A stretch of DNA of 7,097 nt, taken from assembly GCA_007122505.1 (NCBI GenBank), contig SKTQ01000252.1, positions 1-7,097 of the forward strand, read 5' to 3'. This stretch comes from Bacteroidales bacterium (GTDB taxonomy: Bacteria; Bacteroidota; Bacteroidia; Bacteroidales; UBA7960). Below the pieces are notes generated by a model, which ran no database searches, had not been told where the DNA came from, and was given only the letters and a program-made list of their open reading frames with translations. Shown here piece after piece: positions 4,839-7,097 of this stretch. Both the position numbers and the translations under genes were made by a program. How positions within the stretch are numbered: position 1 is the stretch's first letter; every line of letters begins with the position of its first letter.

Positions 4839-7097
4839 TTAAGGTGTGATCACAATCCGCATTTCTTGTGTGCCCGGTTTCGTCATTTGGTCAAGCGGCC
4901 TGATGCTTGCCCTCATGATGTAAATACCGGGCTGTATTGCCTCATCCCAGCTAATTGATTCATAACCGCCTGTGGTGGTAATTTGTTTTCGGCTTACTTG
5001 TCTGCCGTTCAGATCAAACAAAAGTATATTGATGTCGGCAGGACCGGGGATATGGATGTCTGTATTGAATTGCCCTCGAGAGGGATTTGGATAAACGTTG
5101 ATATGCGGTTCGAGGCCCGACGTTTCAACAATACTTGTTTCCATATCATACGTATAAACCTGCACAGGCTGTGCGTAAATATTTGCTGCCTGTACGTTAC
5201 CCCATTCAAGGTTTTGTGCATTTTCAATTTCGATAATATCAACCACTCCTTTGGGGATGGAATTACCTTCCAAGCTGAACAACACGCCGCTTAACAAATT
5301 ATCCTTGACACTCCAGGATAAGCTATACCCGGGCAATAATGCATACAAAGAGAGGTTTTTAAGGTTGTTTCCATGAATCTCAAATTGAATTCCCGACACC
5401 ATGCCATCACTTTCCAGTTTTACTGTATGGGGAGACAAAATAATCCCGGCATGATCCGTTAGTATCCCCTTGTCATTGTTGTTGAACTGATTCAACCAGA
5501 TATTGGTCCATGCTACCACATCCAGGATATCGATGATACCGTCACCAATTTGTCCGTTTGGATTGGGGTTAACATCAGCCGCATCAAAGATGAATACGGG
5601 TCCTTCAAGGCCGATCAGCTCCAAAGGATTCATAATAACCTGTCTGTTACCCAGCATATCATTGATATATGCGGAGATAAGATTGACATCAATGGCCGTG
5701 ATCATTCCGTCGCCATCCACATCCCCAAGCTTTACCGTGTTGATGGTATAGGGATTTGGAACGCTCTTGCTGAAAACAGAGTAACCGGGTTCGTGGCAAA
5801 TGCCCCTGATCGCAGGAAGGTAGGTGTAGTTCGGATTGATATCTTCCACAAGATATTCATAAATGTCCTCCAGGATAACGGGTCCATATACAAGGTGACT
5901 AACTTCTTCACCATTGACCTCTGACACTTCATATAGTCTGAATTCCCATTTTTCTGCATTAACTTCTACTGCGAGCTGTGTGGAATTGACAAAAACCTCC
6001 ACGGCAGGTGGCGGACACTGCACAAATTCAACAACTATCTGATCTTCTGTTGTTTCATTTACCACAACCTCTCCATAGTAGTTGTTAAATCCTGCTACTT
6101 CAACGGTATAGTTATGTGTTCCAAAAGGCACATTTTCAAATAAATAATTTCCGGGATCGTTAACCATACCGGCCAGTGTGATAACGGCATCATCACTATC
6201 TATCCCATGGATATTGAAAAGCAGGTCCCTGTTTTTCAATGTAAAGTTTGCAGTCATTGTAATTTCATAGGGTACAGATTCGAACACATTTTCTGTCACA
6301 AAATACTGGAATTCTTCCTCACTGCTGATGATATTGCCTTGTTCGTCGGTCCAGTTTACAAATTCATAATCCGGTTCGGCATGGGCTGAGAGAAATGGTT
6401 CTCCGTTTTCTTCAGAAAGACGGGTGAATACCCCTGCTCCTTCTGCTGTTCCTCCTTGGGTTGAGAGCACATGCAACTGATATTCAGTGGCTGTGAAAAC
6501 GGCAACAAGGGTTGCAGGGCCGGTTACCTTATGCGTAAATATTTGATCCTGAATGATCCACGATCCACCCAGATACTTCCAGTGTTGAAATGTATATCCC
6601 CATTCAGGTGCGGTTGCAACCTGCACGTTTTCGTTATGTATATAGGTTCCGGAGGAGCCGTCTCCATTTACATCCAACAATGCATGCACCGGAGGTGTTG
6701 GAAAATATTCATCTGTGTTACTTAGTTTTGTTTTCAGGTTGATTTCATAACCCATGTGTTGTTCAGCAAATTTTGCATAGATGGTTACCTGCTGGTCAAA
6801 ATCAGGGCCTGCTATTTCGGAGGGCACAACCGGGGTAAAATAGAAGCTAAATTCTGTTACTCCATCTTCGAAATCTTCTGCTGCAAATACTATCTGGCCG
6901 CTGTTATTCTTAACCGGAAAGGCATATTCTTCATCGTAGTAGAAACCAAGCAATCTGGATTCGGTACCATTATCTGTTTCATTGGCCACCCCGGTAATTT
7001 TGATGGTGGGACTTTCGATGGTATATGCCGTATGCATTTCATTGGCCGGGTCGTTTTCAAAAAGTGCAACTTTGCCAAATTCATTGCTATATAAAAA
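4839..7097 (-). CDS. Large modular secreted protein with dockerin-like calcium loops and T9SS sorting domain, C-terminal part
   Basis: The frame is open to the window edge, giving 752 residues of a longer protein; the ATG at 7037 is internal, because coding sequence (NEFGKVALFENDPANEM) runs through it. Residue numbers here count from that ATG. Two InlB-like repeats lie at about 112-185 and 186-268 (each with a G-Y/E-F-x-x-W core, such as YEFVNWTDEQGN). A PEGA/carboxypeptidase-regulatory-like module follows at 271-340 (FENVPFGTHNYTVEVAGF). An FN3-like module at 341-428 is framed by C341 and C414, in the familiar layout CPPP...IRGICHEPGYSVFS. A dockerin-like pair occupies 436-516 (DVDGDGMITAID and IGDGIIDILD). 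A cohesin-like region spans about 525-632 (VSGIQFEI, FSLEGNSIPKGV). Residues 645-732 are a type A T9SS sorting domain with VYPNPSRGQFN and FDLNGRQV. The protein should therefore cross the outer membrane by T9SS and be cell-attached or released. No catalytic domain is visible; any enzyme part would be upstream, and its function is unknown. Confidence 0.92.
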   Translation of the reverse strand, partial: FLYSNEFGKVALFENDPANEMHTAYTIESPTIKITGVANETDNGTESRLLGFYYDEEYAFPVKNNSGQIVFAAEDFEDGVTEFSFYFTPVVPSEIAGPDFDQQVTIYAKFAEQHMGYEINLKTKLSNTDEYFPTPPVHALLDVNGDGSSGTYIHNENVQVATAPEWGYTFQHWKYLGGSWIIQDQIFTHKVTGPATLVAVFTATEYQLHVLSTQGGTAEGAGVFTRLSEENGEPFLSAHAEPDYEFVNWTDEQGNIISSEEEFQYFVTENVFESVPYEITMTANFTLKNRDLLFNIHGIDSDDAVITLAGMVNDPGNYLFENVPFGTHNYTVEVAGFNNYYGEVVVNETTEDQIVVEFVQCPPPAVEVFVNSTQLAVEVNAEKWEFRLYEVSEVNGEEVSHLVYGPVILEDIYEYLVEDINPNYTYLPAIRGICHEPGYSVFSKSVPNPYTINTVKLGDVDGDGMITAIDVNLISAYINDMLGNRQVIMNPLELIGLEGPVFIFDAADVNPNPNGQIGDGIIDILDVVAWTNIWLNQFNNNDKGILTDHAGIILSPHTVKLESDGMVSGIQFEIHGNNLKNLSLYALLPGYSLSWSVKDNLLSGVLFSLEGNSIPKGVVDIIEIENAQNLEWGNVQAANIYAQPVQVYTYDMETSIVETSGLEPHINVYPNPSRGQFNTDIHIPGPADINILLFDLNGRQVSRKQITTTGGYESISWDEAIQPGIYIMRASIRPLDQMTKPGTQEMRIVITP

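Noticed and set aside
1..7097. CRISPR arrays, tRNA or rRNA genes, insertion sequences
   Set aside because: No regularly spaced repeats, no cloverleaf or rRNA segments, and no transposase-like frame or terminal inverted repeats were found on either strand.

Overview
The window looks like chromosomal DNA from a member of the Bacteroidota. Three signs support this: a C-terminal type IX secretion (T9SS) sorting domain, a TonB-dependent receptor with an N-terminal carboxypeptidase-regulatory-like domain, and a TAnnTTTG-type -7 box with no clear Shine-Dalgarno sequence before the start codons. The species cannot be told from the sequence. All four genes I can support lie on the minus strand, so transcription runs from high to low coordinates.

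Layout in order of transcription. (1) 7097-4839: the C-terminal 752 residues of a large secreted modular protein. It carries InlB-like repeats, a PEGA/carboxypeptidase-regulatory-like module, an FN3-like module with a cysteine pair, a dockerin-like pair of calcium loops, a cohesin-like region and a T9SS sorting tail. Its 5' end is outside the window, and a strong hairpin terminator follows at 4783-4753. (2) 4838-4552: a 287-base intergenic stretch with that terminator, two AT-rich inverted repeats and a probable promoter. (3) 4551-4177: a small two-helix membrane protein with a histidine-rich extracytoplasmic loop. (4) 4015-1778: a 745-residue TonB-dependent receptor resembling the ZnuD (zinc) group, 161 bases downstream of the small gene and probably in the same transcription unit. 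(5) 1777-1596: a hairpin terminator and then a polA promoter. (6) 1595-1: the first 531 residues of DNA polymerase I, with complete 5' nuclease and proofreading 3'-5' exonuclease motifs; the polymerase domain lies beyond the window edge.

The most interesting unit is the pair of small His-rich membrane protein and ZnuD-like receptor. The receptor would bring a metal or metal complex across the outer membrane using TonB energy. The small protein would present histidines on the periplasmic side of the inner membrane, where it could bind, buffer or sense the same metal. That partnership is inference from gene order and residue content. polA is a housekeeping neighbour and the modular secreted protein appears to be a separate unit.
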